The notes under the pieces were generated by a model. That model worked only from the letters and a program-made list of their open reading frames with translations, did not search any database and was not told where the DNA came from. Below are positions 1 through 5,470 of a stretch of DNA of 5,470 nt, piece after piece (positions within the stretch are counted from its first letter, which is position 1; each line of letters begins with the position of its first letter). A program made the translations under genes and the position numbers. The DNA comes from Candidatus Wolfebacteria bacterium (GTDB lineage Bacteria; Patescibacteriota; Minisyncoccia; UBA6257; UBA9933): NCBI GenBank assembly GCA_026394835.1, contig JAPLZW010000008.1:1-5470 (forward strand), given 5' to 3'.

Positions 1-786
1 GAAAAATTCGTATCCGACCCTGTCTATATGGGCGAATTTAACCCAATCGGCTATTTTTTTCTCGTTAATCCAGCCGTAATCCCGCGAGTAATTATCCGGC
101 CGCTCGAGATTACAATAACCGGTTTTATTTGTATAAAAATACCGGCCATTATATTTTTTCAAATTTAAAATCCTGAGCAACAACAGATTATCGACAACCA
201 TGGCTTTCCTGTAGTATTTTCCATAATCAAAGTTATTGGGAATATCCACAAGATACTGCGCCATGACGTCCTCTTTCCTCATAAAACAGAAAAATCCTAT
301 CAAGCCCGGTTCGCGATAAAATTTTTTAAAAACCTCTTCCGAAAAGTGATACCCGTGTTTTTTACAAAATCTTTTTCTCAGGATAGTTTCCCCGCTCTTA
401 TCCAGCCTGTAAGCATTCTGACAATTGGCCACAAAGGCGATATCGGGATGATTGTTAAGAACCGAAACCTTTTCCGCTATATGGTTTTTATCCAGCCAGT
501 CATCCTGGCCCAGATGCTGGACGTAAAATCCATTAGCCAGCCTGAATGTTTCCAGGAAATTAAGAGCGGCTCCCAAATTTTCTTTATTGACGAAAAATTT
601 TACCTTGTCGCTTTTTTTTTGAAATTCTTTGACAACTTTGACGGTATCATCCCTGCTCGAATCGTCAACCACTATTACTTCCAAATTTTCATAGGTTTGG
701 TCAAGGCAGCTCTGGATCGCGCGGCCCACAAGATGGGCGCCGTTATATGTCGGGATACAAACGCTTACCAGGGGTTTTTTGTCCAT
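1..786 (-). CDS. Family 2 glycosyltransferase, C-terminus beyond window edge
   Basis: GT-A fold glycosyltransferase, expected to transfer a sugar from an NDP-sugar to a glycan or lipid-linked acceptor at the cytoplasmic face of the membrane. The reading frame starts at an ATG (786-784) and stays open for 262 residues to the window edge, so the 3' end is missing. Visible motifs are the N-terminal strand VSVCIPTYNG (residues 7-16), the nucleotide-binding VVDDSSRDDT (39-48), NLGAAL (70-75) and GQDDW (93-97), which sits where the metal-binding DxD lies in GT2 enzymes. The visible part shows no membrane segment. The start lies 5 nt after the stop of the CmcI-like gene and has no clear Shine-Dalgarno sequence, so translation is probably coupled. 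A run of nine A's on the coding strand (612-620) falls at about residues 56-58, but motifs on both sides remain in one frame. Donor and acceptor cannot be read from the sequence; the neighbours suggest a modified deoxysugar glycan. Confidence 0.93.
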   Translation of the reverse strand, partial: MDKKPLVSVCIPTYNGAHLVGRAIQSCLDQTYENLEVIVVDDSSRDDTVKVVKEFQKKSDKVKFFVNKENLGAALNFLETFRLANGFYVQHLGQDDWLDKNHIAEKVSVLNNHPDIAFVANCQNAYRLDKSGETILRKRFCKKHGYHFSEEVFKKFYREPGLIGFFCFMRKEDVMAQYLVDIPNNFDYGKYYRKAMVVDNLLLLRILNLKKYNGRYFYTNKTGYCNLERPDNYSRDYGWINEKKIADWVKFAHIDRVGYEFF

Positions 787-791
787 AAAAA

Positions 792-1562
792 TTATTTAAT
801 TCTTTTTAAAAATCCGTTGGGGTAAAAAGTCGCCAGGAATTTTTCTTTCGTCTTGTCTATCTGGAAATCATCCCTTTCTTTCAGAAATTCCTTGACGGCT
901 TCCATCGGGCCGGGACCCCAGCCCGGCATAACCGGATGGCCATTGATATTCGTGTCCTCAACCACCATATAGCCGCCCAGGGGAACAAATTGGCTGTAAA
1001 GTTTCATTTCTTTGGAAACATGGTATTTTTTGTGGTCGGAGTCAAGCATTACAATCGCTTTTCCTTTTCCGACCATTTCCTTGACCCTCCGCGCCACTTC
1101 AGGAGAAACCGAATCTCCGATGATTTTTTTTATGCGCGGATGGGAAACATTCTGGCTGTTATCATTTATATCTATGGTTATAACTTCTCCTTTGCCCAGA
1201 GAGTCAAAAAGCGTGGCAAAAAATAAGGCCGATCCTCCCCTATCGGTGCCGGTTTCAATTATAAAATCCGGTTTTGTATCCCAGATTACTTCCTGATATA
1301 TCCACATATCAAGCGGCAATTTTGACGTTATCGCGCCGAACCACCTGATATCCTTATCGTGGCCCGCCATATCGGTAAGAAATGTGTAATAAAACAGCTT
1401 GTGAAAGCCTTTTTTATAGCAACCCGCGAATAATTTCGTCATCAGTTTGTCGAAAAATACCCTTACCGGAGAAAAAATATATTTCGCCGATTTCGATAAA
1501 AAAACAGCCAGACCTTCATTTTTTATAACATTGCGTGATTTTCTCCAAAAATAATTAGCCAT
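792..1562 (-). CDS. CmcI-family SAM-dependent methyltransferase (cephalosporin hydroxylase / rhamnosyl O-methyltransferase-like)
   Basis: A 256-residue protein of the CmcI family (Rossmann-fold, Mg-dependent, SAM-binding), many members of which are annotated as cephalosporin hydroxylase or rhamnosyl O-methyltransferase. Visible motifs are WFGAITSKLPLDMWIYQE (74-91), the SAM-binding loop ETGTDRGGSA (103-112), IDIND (130-134), LDSDH (173-177), VEDTN (201-205), GPGP (216-219) and the C-terminal TFYPNGFLKR (245-254). From memory, the metal in Streptomyces CmcI is held by Asp160, Glu186 and Asp187. Asp176, Glu202 and Asp203 here have identical spacing, which argues for an active enzyme. The first 60 residues are basic and partly amphipathic and lie outside the catalytic core. 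Antibiotic chemistry is unlikely here; O-methylation of a sugar in the glycan built by the adjacent GT2 enzyme is the better inference. The ATG is 7 nt after the preceding stop, without a Shine-Dalgarno sequence. Family call firm, substrate unknown. Confidence 0.92.
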   Translation of the reverse strand: MANYFWRKSRNVIKNEGLAVFLSKSAKYIFSPVRVFFDKLMTKLFAGCYKKGFHKLFYYTFLTDMAGHDKDIRWFGAITSKLPLDMWIYQEVIWDTKPDFIIETGTDRGGSALFFATLFDSLGKGEVITIDINDNSQNVSHPRIKKIIGDSVSPEVARRVKEMVGKGKAIVMLDSDHKKYHVSKEMKLYSQFVPLGGYMVVEDTNINGHPVMPGWGPGPMEAVKEFLKERDDFQIDKTKEKFLATFYPNGFLKRIK

Positions 1563-1569
1563 TGGATTA

Positions 1570-2802
1570 TTATACTATTTTTACTTCCGGAACCGGAATT
1601 ATGAATTTACCTCCCTTCTCCCTGAATCCCGCCTCCTTCTTTATTATGGCATCCGCGTAATTCCACGCCAAAAGCAAAAGATAATCCGGCTTCGCTTCAA
1701 ATAATTTTTCCGGCGGATAAACCGGAATATGGCTGCCGGGGGTATAAAGACCCTGTTTTGTCGGCGTAGTATCGGTTATGAAATCCAGCGTCTCTCCGGT
1801 TATGCCGAAATAATTGAGAAGCGTGTTTCCTTTGGCGGGCGCGCCGTAACCGATAATCTTTTTGCCGTTCTTCTTTATATCCGAAAGCAGGCCCACGGCG
1901 TCTTTTTTGTTTTTTAAAACTTTTTCCGAAAAATCCGCGTAGGCCGCTTCTTTATCCAAACCCATTTCTTTTTCTCTGGTTAAAAAGTTTCCCACCTCGG
2001 AGCCGACTTCCCGGTTCTTGCCGACATAAACGCGCAAAGACTCCCCGTGCACGGGAACCAATTCAACATCAAATATCTTCAAACCAAACTGGCCGATTAA
2101 ATATTTTAAAGCCGTAAGGGAATAGTAAGAAAGATGCTCGTGGTATATCTGGTCAAAACCGCCATCGCCTATCAAGTTGCCTACCCAATGCGCCTCAAAG
2201 ACAAAAACTCCATCATCAGAAAGCAATGCTTCCACTCCCTTAAAAACATCCTTGATGTCGTCAATATGGGCCGTTACATTATTGGCCACAATTACTTTTG
2301 CCATGCCATATTCTTTGAGTATTTCTTCTGCTGTTTCGCTCGAGAAAAAACGACTTATTGAAGGAACTCCTCTCTTTTGGGACAGCTCAGTCATATTTAC
2401 CGCCGGGTCAATGTTCAAAACCCGGCATCTGTTCTTCATTTCGTGAAGCAATGTACCGTCATTGCCGCCGATTTCAAGAGCCAGGTCATCTTGGGATTCA
2501 ACGAATTTCCGGACCAGCTCTCCGGCCATCTCTCTGAAATGCTCAACCAGCGGTTTGCTCGCGGAAGTAAGATAATCGTATTGCCCTCCGAAAAGGACTT
2601 TAGGATTCACAATATCCAAAAGCTGGACCAAACCGCATTTCCGGCAAAAATATAAAACCAGAGGGAATTTTAGTTCCGGTTTATCCAAATCTTCTTTTTT
2701 AAGAAAAGCGTTGGCGGGCGGCATCTCGCCCAAATCCAAAATTTTAAAGAAGTCCGAGCCGCCGCATATCCGGCAATCGTTTCTGTGTTTAAAATTATCC
2801 AT
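1570..2802 (-). CDS. NDP-sugar C-methyltransferase-like protein (TylC3/TcaB9 type, zinc-binding + SAM + C-terminal domains)
   Basis: A 410-residue, three-domain class I methyltransferase matching the full length of the family that adds a branch methyl to keto NDP-sugars. An N-terminal zinc site is formed by Cys10, Cys13, Cys53 and Cys56 (CRICGG and FCRKCGLVQ). The SAM domain carries EIGGNDGTLL (110-119) and NVTAH (175-179). QIYHEHLSYYSL (218-229) and HGESLRVY (252-259) follow. The C-terminal Rossmann-like domain has GYGAPAKGNT (318-327), GLYTPGSHIPV (351-361) and IIPVPEV. In TcaB9 the recalled active-site residues are His181, Tyr222, Glu224 and His225; here His179, Tyr220, Glu222 and His223 keep the same spacing. 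An in-frame upstream ATG (2901) would add 33 Arg/Lys-rich residues that only read through the end of the previous gene. The start at 2802 is preferred because it has an AAGGA 9 nt upstream and places the zinc finger at the N-terminus. It overlaps the previous gene by 8 nt. The sugar substrate is inferred. Confidence 0.94.
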   Translation of the reverse strand: MDNFKHRNDCRICGGSDFFKILDLGEMPPANAFLKKEDLDKPELKFPLVLYFCRKCGLVQLLDIVNPKVLFGGQYDYLTSASKPLVEHFREMAGELVRKFVESQDDLALEIGGNDGTLLHEMKNRCRVLNIDPAVNMTELSQKRGVPSISRFFSSETAEEILKEYGMAKVIVANNVTAHIDDIKDVFKGVEALLSDDGVFVFEAHWVGNLIGDGGFDQIYHEHLSYYSLTALKYLIGQFGLKIFDVELVPVHGESLRVYVGKNREVGSEVGNFLTREKEMGLDKEAAYADFSEKVLKNKKDAVGLLSDIKKNGKKIIGYGAPAKGNTLLNYFGITGETLDFITDTTPTKQGLYTPGSHIPVYPPEKLFEAKPDYLLLLAWNYADAIIKKEAGFREKGGKFIIPVPEVKIV

Positions 2803-3607
2803 TTCCTTGAATCCTTGCCGCATCTTTATCTTCCTGGATCTCATTAACCGAATAAGGATAGGGTTCTTCCGAAGCCTTCTTTTCTTGAGACACGAGGGCA
2901 TAATACAGGATTCCCTTTATCTCCATCTCGGCATATTCTTCCTTGCCCGGCTCCGGAGTGGGAAGCGGAAAAGCTTTTACCTTAGCTCCCTCCGGCAAGC
3001 GAAAAGATTTAATCTGGTCAATCGTATTATCTATGCTTTTCTCAATAATCTCTACTTTTTCTTTGGGAATAATAACTTCTTCTCTTTCCAAGACATCTTC
3101 AACCACGGCGTTCTCAACCGGCGTCCCGTTATATATTATAGTCGGGCCATAATTTCTTATTTTTTCTTTTGTCCTTTGTTTTTGCCCTTCTAATTCCGCC
3201 AAAGAAGTTTTTTCAGCCGGTATGCCGCTATTCGCTTCCGCGACTCTCTTTGCCAGCCGCGCGGCATAATTCAAACGATTCCGGTCCATATTTTCCGCCC
3301 ATTTATAATTTTCATACCTGTCTTTTTTGGAAGATTTATCATACGTGCCGGGACCGGAGAAAACCCAAATAGCCGCTATTTTTTTAGCGTCCTCATCGGA
3401 TAAATGAATTTCTTGCTTATCGCGCTCGCCTACTTGCTCCAACGAATCAATTTCTCCAAGAACATCTCCGATAAAAGACCTTACCCCATCTTCCGGGATA
3501 CCTTTTAAAACGGGGTGCTGGCTAATCGCTCCTTCGTAAGCATTATTAATCCGCCTATTTTTTTCTTCTTCCAAATAATCAGGTTGTCCGCCTTCTTTAA
3601 TTTCCAT
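2795..3607 (-). CDS. Divergent DUF218/YdcF-like protein, apparently missing part of its core
   Basis: A 270-residue soluble protein of unknown function with no signal peptide or membrane segment. Residues 1-75 are mostly charged and helical-looking. A Rossmann-like opening follows, KKIAAIWVFSGPGTYD (75-90), then MDRNRLNYAARLAKRV (107-122), PTIIYNGTPVENAVV (155-169), IIPKEKVEII (179-188) and SIDNTIDQ (191-198). This order of a D/I-hydrophobic strand, an R..YA..L helix, an (I/V)YNG strand, a P..KV strand and an S..NT..Q motif mirrors DUF218 proteins such as the neighbour at 4444-5034. The expected next strand with its H-x-x-R motif is absent: residue 202 runs almost directly into LPEGAKVKAFPLPTP (204-218). 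The C-terminus has YAEMEIKGILYYALV (225-239) and EEPYPYSV. It starts 9 nt after the reductase stop and overlaps the methyltransferase by 8 nt. It is a genuine gene by position and frame, but whether it keeps catalytic function is doubtful. Confidence 0.75.
   Translation of the reverse strand: MEIKEGGQPDYLEEEKNRRINNAYEGAISQHPVLKGIPEDGVRSFIGDVLGEIDSLEQVGERDKQEIHLSDEDAKKIAAIWVFSGPGTYDKSSKKDRYENYKWAENMDRNRLNYAARLAKRVAEANSGIPAEKTSLAELEGQKQRTKEKIRNYGPTIIYNGTPVENAVVEDVLEREEVIIPKEKVEIIEKSIDNTIDQIKSFRLPEGAKVKAFPLPTPEPGKEEYAEMEIKGILYYALVSQEKKASEEPYPYSVNEIQEDKDAARIQGNG
2812..2816 (-). promoter_or_regulatory. Ribosome binding site deciding the C-methyltransferase start
   Basis: The coding strand reads AAGGA followed by 9 nt and then the ATG at 2802-2800. 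A second AAGGAA (2808-2803) abuts the ATG but is too close to serve well. This is the only near-consensus Shine-Dalgarno sequence I see at any gene start in the window. It lies inside the last codons of the preceding gene and supports the shorter 410-residue methyltransferase over the 443-residue reading. Confidence 0.7.
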
Positions 3608-3616
3608 ATTTAAAAT

Positions 3617-4441
3617 TTATTTCCATTCCGTTTCCAAGTATTCATTAAGCGCGTCTTGCCATGGCCGCAAAATTATTTTTTCCGACACAAGAACCTCAGA
3701 CTCCGGCCTGGGCGCGATTTCCTTGAAATCGGACGCCGGGCACGGAGAAATTTTGTCATAATCGAAATATTTGGCAATAACCAGCGCAAAATCATAATAA
3801 GAGGCTTTACCGGAATTAACAGCGTGGTAAGTGCCGGACGCATTTTGTTCGATTAACTCGCTGATTTTCAAAACCACATCCTTAATATAAGCCGGCGAAC
3901 CGAAACGGTCCGAAATAGCTTTTATTTTTTTTCCTTCTTTTATCCGGATTATTATTTTGGAAACGAATTTTTTATCGTTTTTTTCTCCTCCTCCGAAAAG
4001 CCAGCCGGTTCTTATAACGAGATTATTTTTATCTATGTCCGAAACCATATATTCTCCGGCCAACTTGGTCCGGCCATAAACATTCAGCGACCCAGGCAAA
4101 TCTTTCTCGCCATATTCACTTTTGCCCTCTTTTCCGAAAACCGTTCCCGAAGAAAGATAAACCATTTTTGCCCCAACCGACCTGGCGCTCCTTGCGATAT
4201 TATATGTCCCCAAAGAATTAACCTTGTAGGCTTCTTCGGGATTTTCTTCGCAATACGCCATATCCGTAAGAGCAGCCAGATGGATAACCAAGTCCGGCTT
4301 TTTATCTTTAAAAAATCTCAGGCAGGCGTCCCCGTCGGTTATATCAAAATTACCTTTATCAAGTTTTTGCCCAAAGTCAAAATACGAACCGACCATGCCG
4401 GCGCCTCCTGTAATAATTATATTCTTGAAATTTTTTAACAT
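3617..4441 (-). CDS. RmlD-like NDP-4-keto-sugar reductase (extended SDR)
   Basis: A 274-residue NAD(P)H-dependent extended SDR of the RmlD (dTDP-4-dehydrorhamnose reductase) superfamily, which reduces the C4 ketone of a nucleotide-linked deoxysugar. Visible motifs are the dinucleotide-binding TGGAGMVG (11-18), NFDITD (31-36), HLAALTDM (54-61), VNSLGTYN (74-81), SSGTVFG (97-103), the catalytic YGRTK (Tyr122, Lys126), RTGWLFGGG (144-152), FGSPAY (180-185), GTYHAVNSG (203-211) and APRPESEVL (243-251). Length and motif order fit full-length RmlD, and no catalytic residue is obviously missing. HLAALTDM is more like general SDR epimerase/reductase relatives than the NAAAYTAVD of classical RmlD, so the exact substrate is open and no gene symbol is given. 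The ATG lies 2 nt after the preceding DUF218 stop without a Shine-Dalgarno sequence, which implies translational coupling. Cytoplasmic; likely works with the RmlA-type enzyme upstream. Confidence 0.92.
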   Translation of the reverse strand: MLKNFKNIIITGGAGMVGSYFDFGQKLDKGNFDITDGDACLRFFKDKKPDLVIHLAALTDMAYCEENPEEAYKVNSLGTYNIARSARSVGAKMVYLSSGTVFGKEGKSEYGEKDLPGSLNVYGRTKLAGEYMVSDIDKNNLVIRTGWLFGGGEKNDKKFVSKIIIRIKEGKKIKAISDRFGSPAYIKDVVLKISELIEQNASGTYHAVNSGKASYYDFALVIAKYFDYDKISPCPASDFKEIAPRPESEVLVSEKIILRPWQDALNEYLETEWK

Positions 4442-4443
4442 TT

Positions 4444-5034
4444 TTAAGAAAAAAATTTCTTGTGGTAACTGACAGCCTCTTCGGGAAGCGCTGTTTCCCG
4501 GGAAGATTGATATCGAAGAATTCTCTTCTCCTCTTCTTCGATTATCTGCCGCCGCGGTAATTCAACTTCGGCCTGGCTGCCCAACACAATCTTATCCCAA
4601 TCAAATCCTTCGTCAAACTGGCACACGACCTTAAACCAATAATCCTGCCGGCGCATTTGGTTAATTATCGTAAGCCAAGCCCGCAATAAATGGTACGGCT
4701 GAGCGACAATAATGAGGGATGACCATCTTCTCTTTTTCGCTTCCTTAACAACAGCTTCAGACTCCAACTTCGTGTTTGTCGAAGGCCGAATCATAAATAT
4801 AGCGGAATCAAGCACTTTTTCCTCCTTTAATATTTTCTTCCAGGCAGCCGAACCGGCGTAATCCTTGTAAATTTCCAGGCCATTTATGATGATAAGGGGA
4901 GCATAACTTTCCTTATGGAGGGTAATAGCCTTATCCAGAGATTCTCTTCCCTCCCGCGCGTGGACAAAAATCGCGTCCGATTTCTCGGGTTTCTGGGAAA
5001 AAACGAGGTTGGACAGAAGAAAAAACTGGTTCAT
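4444..5034 (-). CDS. DUF218/YdcF-SanA-ElyC-like protein
   Basis: A 196-residue protein of the DUF218 family (YdcF/SanA/ElyC group). The biochemistry is poorly defined; E. coli members affect envelope integrity and undecaprenyl-phosphate metabolism, and YdcF binds SAM. The core motifs are in order: SDAIFVHA (19-26), an Arg-containing helix REGRESLDKAI (27-37), APLIIINGLE (45-54), RPSTNT (83-88, the S-x-N-T signature), and LIIVAQPYHLLRAW (107-120) with the His-containing segment. A charged C-terminal tail from about residue 158 includes EEEKRILRYQ (167-176). Unlike SanA and ElyC there is no N-terminal membrane anchor, so it is probably cytoplasmic. The ATG is 17 nt after the RmlA stop with only a weak GGA 8 nt upstream. 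The first strand has VHA where many family members have a glycine-rich VLGGG-type sequence, so ligand binding may differ. Placement between the nucleotidyltransferase and the reductase suggests a role in the sugar pathway, which is inference. Confidence 0.85.
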   Translation of the reverse strand: MNQFFLLSNLVFSQKPEKSDAIFVHAREGRESLDKAITLHKESYAPLIIINGLEIYKDYAGSAAWKKILKEEKVLDSAIFMIRPSTNTKLESEAVVKEAKKRRWSSLIIVAQPYHLLRAWLTIINQMRRQDYWFKVVCQFDEGFDWDKIVLGSQAEVELPRRQIIEEEEKRILRYQSSRETALPEEAVSYHKKFFS

Positions 5035-5051
5035 CTACCGATTCCAAAAAA

Positions 5052-5470
5052 TTAGCTCTTTTGTTTCTTATCGGCGAAATAACAATCTGCCAGATGGAGA
5101 GAATCAACAGTCCCGGTATCAAACCATTCTCCATCCAATATCTCAAACCCGGCAGTGCCCTTATTGACGAAAATATTATTAAGGTCGGTCATCTCCAACT
5201 CTCCCCTCCCCGAAGGCTTTAAAGTCTTAATATGCCCGAATATCACCGGCTTGCAGAGATAAAAACCAACTTGGGCGAATTTGCTTTCGGGCTTTTCCGG
5301 CTTTTCCACTATTTTCACCAGATTATCATCCACTATGGTGGCAACGCCGAAACGGCTGGCATCTTCTCTTTCTTTAAAAAATAAACTGACGTCAAATTTG
5401 CCGGCCTGGAATTTCTCCACCGCCTTTTTGAACTGGTCTTCGCAGCCGTCAAAAACATTATCGCCCAAAA
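5052..5470 (-). CDS. rmlA: RmlA-type glucose-1-phosphate thymidylyltransferase, N-terminus outside window
   Basis: C-terminal 138 residues of a sugar-1-phosphate nucleotidyltransferase that joins glucose-1-phosphate and dTTP to give dTDP-glucose, the first step of deoxysugar synthesis. The visible part opens with LGDNVFDG, equivalent to the LGDNIFYG motif at about residue 110 of RmlA. The TTG at 5468 is therefore an internal leucine and not a start, and roughly 105-110 residues lie outside. Further motifs are RFGVA (39-43 of the visible part), VEKPEKPESKFAQVGFYLC (54-72), RGELEMTD (88-95) and WFDTGT (115-120). Translation stops 18 residues after DTGT, shorter than the about 290-residue E. coli enzyme, so this resembles the short-form RmlA-like proteins. 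The nucleotide specificity (dTDP or another) cannot be settled without the N-terminal base-binding loop. It is the most upstream gene seen, and no promoter is in view. Confidence 0.9.
   Translation of the reverse strand, partial: LGDNVFDGCEDQFKKAVEKFQAGKFDVSLFFKEREDASRFGVATIVDDNLVKIVEKPEKPESKFAQVGFYLCKPVIFGHIKTLKPSGRGELEMTDLNNIFVNKGTAGFEILDGEWFDTGTVDSLHLADCYFADKKQKS

Noticed and set aside
346..825. 159-residue open frame on the plus strand
   Set aside because: Lies opposite the glycosyltransferase, whose motifs are unmistakable. Its translation shows no recognisable domain, and no other gene in the window uses this strand.
1569..1574. Perfect TATAAT on the minus strand just before the CmcI-like start
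   Set aside because: It is only 6 nt from the ATG, overlaps the stop region of the preceding gene, and has no -35-like sequence at 17 nt (TCCGGT). Chance in A/T-rich DNA is more likely than a leaderless promoter.
1587..1599. Repeated TTCCGG near the end of the C-methyltransferase gene
   Set aside because: Two tandem six-base units are accounted for by the conserved coding of IPVPEV; no stem or further copies are visible.
2711..3193. 160-residue open frame on the plus strand
   Set aside because: Antisense to the end of the divergent DUF218 gene and the start of the methyltransferase. The predicted protein is a low-information hydrophobic/basic mix typical of a shadow frame.
4931..5146. 71-residue minus-strand frame bridging the RmlA end and DUF218 start
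   Set aside because: Out of frame with both well-supported genes, entirely overlapping them, and without conserved features.
5466..5468. TTG as a start codon for the nucleotidyltransferase
   Set aside because: It encodes the leucine of the internal LGDN motif. A start here would remove the whole N-terminal nucleotide-binding half, and the frame is open to the window edge.

Overview
The window is a single, tightly packed, one-directional gene run. All seven genes lie on the minus strand, so transcription runs from high to low coordinates. It looks like an interior piece of a bacterial cell-surface glycan or nucleotide-sugar locus. The DNA is moderately AT-rich (judged by eye), the proteins are lysine-rich, and genes are separated by 2-17 nt or overlap. 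Only one start has a convincing Shine-Dalgarno sequence. This style, with two small DUF218/YdcF-type genes among sugar enzymes, is reminiscent of Patescibacteria/CPR (Parcubacteria-like) genomes. That placement is an inference from style and not a demonstrated taxonomy.

Layout in transcription order: (1) 3' part of an RmlA-type sugar-1-phosphate nucleotidyltransferase (5052-5470, N-terminus outside the window); (2) DUF218/YdcF-like protein (4444-5034); (3) RmlD-like extended SDR reductase (3617-4441); (4) a 270-residue protein resembling a second, divergent DUF218 protein in which the central His-containing segment seems to be missing (2795-3607); (5) a zinc-finger-containing SAM C-methyltransferase of the TylC3/TcaB9 type (1570-2802); (6) a CmcI-type SAM methyltransferase (792-1562); (7) a family 2 glycosyltransferase cut by the left edge of the window (1-786). 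No gap exceeds 17 nt, so there is no room for internal terminators, RNA genes or mobile elements, and I see none.

A coherent reading is production and use of a modified deoxysugar. RmlA would activate the sugar phosphate as an NDP-sugar. A 4,6-dehydratase (RmlB, not in the window) would make the 4-keto-6-deoxy intermediate. The TylC3-type enzyme could add a branch methyl to a keto sugar, and the RmlD-like enzyme could reduce the ketone. The GT2 enzyme would transfer a sugar and the CmcI-like enzyme could O-methylate the glycan. Family assignments are well supported by motifs. The order of reactions and the identity of the sugar are inference. The most unusual element is the pair of DUF218-type genes flanking the reductase, one of them apparently trimmed through its core.
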